Assembly: GCA_902776835.1 (NCBI GenBank)
Contig: CACYRK010000001.1
Span: 1 to 64,000, forward strand
Direction: 5' to 3'
From: an uncultured Bacteroidales bacterium
GTDB taxonomy: Bacteria > Bacteroidota > Bacteroidia > Bacteroidales > Muribaculaceae
DNA length: 64,000 bases
In this document: positions 62,386 to 64,000 of the stretch, one piece after another
Numbering within the stretch: the stretch's first letter is position 1
Layout of the letters: each line of letters begins with the position of its first letter
The notes under the pieces: model-generated
Databases searched by the model: none
What the model saw: the letters and a program-made list of their open reading frames with translations, nothing else
What the model was told of the DNA's origin: nothing
Made by a program: the position numbers and the translations under genes

Positions 62386-63063
62386 TCAGTGTTTGTTGGT
62401 CAGCCGTGCAATCTGGGTCTCGCCGCCCCACGTCTTGTCGCCCAGTTTCACCAGGATTTCGGTGTCGAGGGGCAGGAAGATGTCGACGCGCGAGCCAAAC
62501 TTGATAAACCCGATAAAGTCGCTGATATCGACCTTGTCGCCCGGCTCCACGTAGGTGACGATGCGTCGCGCTATGGCACCGGCGATTTGGCGTACCAGGA
62601 TGTCGTCGCCGCCGGGCGTGTGAATCACGATTGCCGACCGCTCGTTGTCGGTGCTCGACTTGGGCAGGTTGGCGGCCAGGAAGCGCCCGCTGTGGTGCTT
62701 CACATGAGTCACCTCGCCAGCCACGGGCACCCAGTTGGCGTGCACGTTAAACACGGTCATGAACACCGACAGTTGAATCACGTTGCGGTGCAGCACCTCG
62801 TTCTCGTAGACCTCCTCGAGGGCCACCACGGTGCCGTCGACGCTCGAGACCACCACAGTGTCGTCCTTCTCGCCCTTGAAATGGCGGCGAGGCAGGCGGA
62901 AGAAGTTGAGCACCAACGCCATGAGCACGGCACTGATGACAATAAAAGCGATGGGGATGGGCTTGTACTCAATAAACATGTAGGCAGCACAGTTGATTGC
63001 CACCAAAATGAAGAGCACAACGGCTATAATGTTCTTCCCCTCGTGATGTATCTTAACTTTCAT
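62386..63063 (-). CDS. psd: Phosphatidylserine decarboxylase
   Basis: A 225-residue short-type enzyme converting phosphatidylserine to phosphatidylethanolamine. Two N-terminal membrane segments are followed by the catalytic domain; the self-cleavage site that makes the pyruvoyl group is at the serine of IKFGSRVDIF near 188. It acts directly with PssA. Confidence 0.93.
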   Translation of the reverse strand: MKVKIHHEGKNIIAVVLFILVAINCAAYMFIEYKPIPIAFIVISAVLMALVLNFFRLPRRHFKGEKDDTVVVSSVDGTVVALEEVYENEVLHRNVIQLSVFMTVFNVHANWVPVAGEVTHVKHHSGRFLAANLPKSSTDNERSAIVIHTPGGDDILVRQIAGAIARRIVTYVEPGDKVDISDFIGFIKFGSRVDIFLPLDTEILVKLGDKTWGGETQIARLTNKH

Positions 63064-63097
63064 GCAAAAAAGATGCGTTGTTGGTCATTTTAACTTG

Positions 63098-63105
63098 CAA
63101 AGTTA
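63098..63105 (-). promoter_or_regulatory. -7 element TAACTTTG of psd-pssA
   Basis: Exact TAnnTTTG match 35 bp before the psd ATG. Confidence 0.6.
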
Positions 63106-63211
63106 CGGCTTTTAGTCGAGAAAAGAAAATTTCAGTCAAAAAACGCGCAAAAATTCACGCCAATGTCACAACAATAGAATGCCACAACTTCGCAGCCAGG
63201 CTCGGGCAAGG

Positions 63212-63364
63212 ACAAAAAAAATCCTCGACTCACGCCGGGGATTGCTTAACTAATTAACCTTCTAATACCATTAACATAAACCTAAAACAAACTTTTTTCG
63301 AAACGCGCAACCGTATCACTACGGCTGGGTTTCTATTAACCCTAAAAACTAATACTATGAAAAC
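63212..63364 (-). ncRNA. Candidate small RNA with own promoter and terminator
   Basis: On the minus strand a TACCTTTG element (63370-63377) predicts transcription from about 63364. About 120 nt later comes a terminator: AATCCCCGGCG...TCGAGGATT then eight T residues (63214-63243). Between them is a CCGTA / TACGG hairpin with loop GTGA and AT-rich flanks, and no reading frame. The sequence feels like a conserved Bacteroidales leader or 6S-like RNA, but I could not assign a family. Confidence 0.55.
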
Positions 63365-63523
63365 TGATGCAAAGGTAGTACGAAATATGTTTTACAACAT
63401 AATTTTTCGACATAAAACTTTAAGTATTTAACATTTCTCTATGTTTTAACCATGTGTTTAACCGTCGTTAACTGTTTGAGACGCTTTTTGAGCCAAAAAT
63501 TTGCCCCAACTCAGAAAATTGAC

Positions 63524-63531
63524 TATTTTTG
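63524..63531 (+). promoter_or_regulatory. Promoter of the LRR gene: TTTG, 20 bp, TATTTTTG
   Basis: The -33 element TTTG is at 63500-63503 and the -7 element at 63524-63531. The start codon at 63541 leaves only a few bases of leader. Confidence 0.65.
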
Positions 63532-63540
63532 CGTCGCATT

Positions 63541-64000
63541 ATGAAAATCAACTTGAAACATCTGCTTGCTGGCGTCGTGGCTCTCACAGCCTGTGCCGCT
63601 CCCGCATGGGAACTGACCAGCGGAGGAATATACTACAGCCGCATCGACGGTGCCGACCATGAGATGGCCGTGGTGCCCGCGCGAGAGTGGGGCGAGAGCC
63701 TCTACAGCGGCGACGTGGTGGTACCCGAAACAGTGTACTTCGAGGGCGAGAACTACCGCGTCACCATGGTGGCCGACAGCGCGTTTTGGCAGTCGGCAGT
63801 AACGGCCGTGCAACTGCCCAACAGCATCACCCGCATCGGGCGCGCAGCACTGGCACAGTGCGACCAACTCACCAGCGTCACCCTGCCGCTGGGCCTCACA
63901 CGCCTGAGCAACAACATGCTGGCCGGCAGTGCCATTACCGCGCTCGCCGTGCCCGAGGGTGTGCAGGTGGTGGGGCGCGATGCCCTGCGCGACTGCGCAC
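63541..64000 (+). CDS. BspA-type leucine-rich repeat surface protein (partial)
   Basis: The first 153 residues are visible; the gene runs past the window. A signal peptide (MKINLKHLLAGVVALTACAA) is followed by a short beta region and LRR_5 repeats of BspA type: VTAVQLPNSITRIGRAALAQ, LTSVTLPLGLTRLSNNM and ITALAVPEGVQVVGRDAL. Family members are secreted or surface adhesins, often with a C-terminal sorting signal not visible here. Confidence 0.85.
   Translation, partial: MKINLKHLLAGVVALTACAAPAWELTSGGIYYSRIDGADHEMAVVPAREWGESLYSGDVVVPETVYFEGENYRVTMVADSAFWQSAVTAVQLPNSITRIGRAALAQCDQLTSVTLPLGLTRLSNNMLAGSAITALAVPEGVQVVGRDALRDCA

Noticed and set aside
63358..63432. 24-codon plus-strand frame beginning MKTDAKVVRN
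   Set aside because: It overlaps the minus-strand promoter of the candidate small RNA and has no ribosome-binding site or downstream partner in the same direction.
1..64000. tRNA or rRNA genes
   Set aside because: No cloverleaf-like sequence or rRNA signature was recognised by eye, and the att core does not resemble the 3' end of a tRNA. A covariance search was not possible.

Overview
The window comes from a Bacteroidales chromosome, probably Muribaculaceae or Prevotellaceae; the genus cannot be fixed by reading alone. Three things point there. Many genes have the Bacteroidetes sigma factor -7 element TAnnTTTG just upstream. The gene families are typical (DUF4834 next to pssA and psd, a NamZ/DUF1343 lipoprotein, BspA-type leucine-rich repeats). 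The phage proteins are of Bacteroides-phage type.

Region 1, about 166-42076: an apparently complete prophage of about 41.9 kb, bounded by a 19-bp direct repeat that is the best attL/attR candidate. Its integrase (240-1457) sits at the left end. The late genes run leftward from 30420 to 1449: holin-amidase and a one-piece spanin, head protease and capsid, tail tube, PRTase and PLD-like accessory genes, terminase, portal, connector and tail-completion genes, tape measure and tail tip. No contractile sheath was recognised, so the virion is probably siphovirus-like. Two AT-richer cargo blocks interrupt the late genes: a five-gene cassette with a ClpP/SppA-fold protease (11036-13443) and a Fic protein (8039-9175). 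The early genes also run leftward (41594-36543): Cro-like, LuxR-type, primase-helicase, DnaA domain IV-like and antirepressor proteins. A HicAB toxin-antitoxin pair lies between 35230 and 35865, and a rightward XRE repressor ends in attR.

The most interesting part is 30480-35097. A second tyrosine recombinase, paralogous to the integrase, sits beside a 3.3-kb segment bounded by a perfect 31-bp inverted repeat (31346-31376 and 34670-34700). The segment holds two convergent alternative C-terminal halves of the tail fibre. The expressed half ends in an SGNH hydrolase. The silent half, facing the other way and lacking an N-terminus, carries a GH16 glycosidase domain. Both join in frame at the same codons, and the repeat also supplies the stop codon of the recombinase. 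This reads as a phase-variable receptor-binding enzyme switch.

Region 2, 42340-64000: host genes. These are bcp-mfd (rightward); an alanine/glycine:cation symporter and WYL regulator; a Na+/solute symporter, NamZ-like lipoprotein, coiled-coil protein and TPR-TonB protein (leftward); nrdDG; an M16 protease; recA; DUF4834-pssA-psd; a candidate small RNA; and the start of a BspA-type LRR surface protein cut by the window end. No rRNA, tRNA or CRISPR array was recognised.
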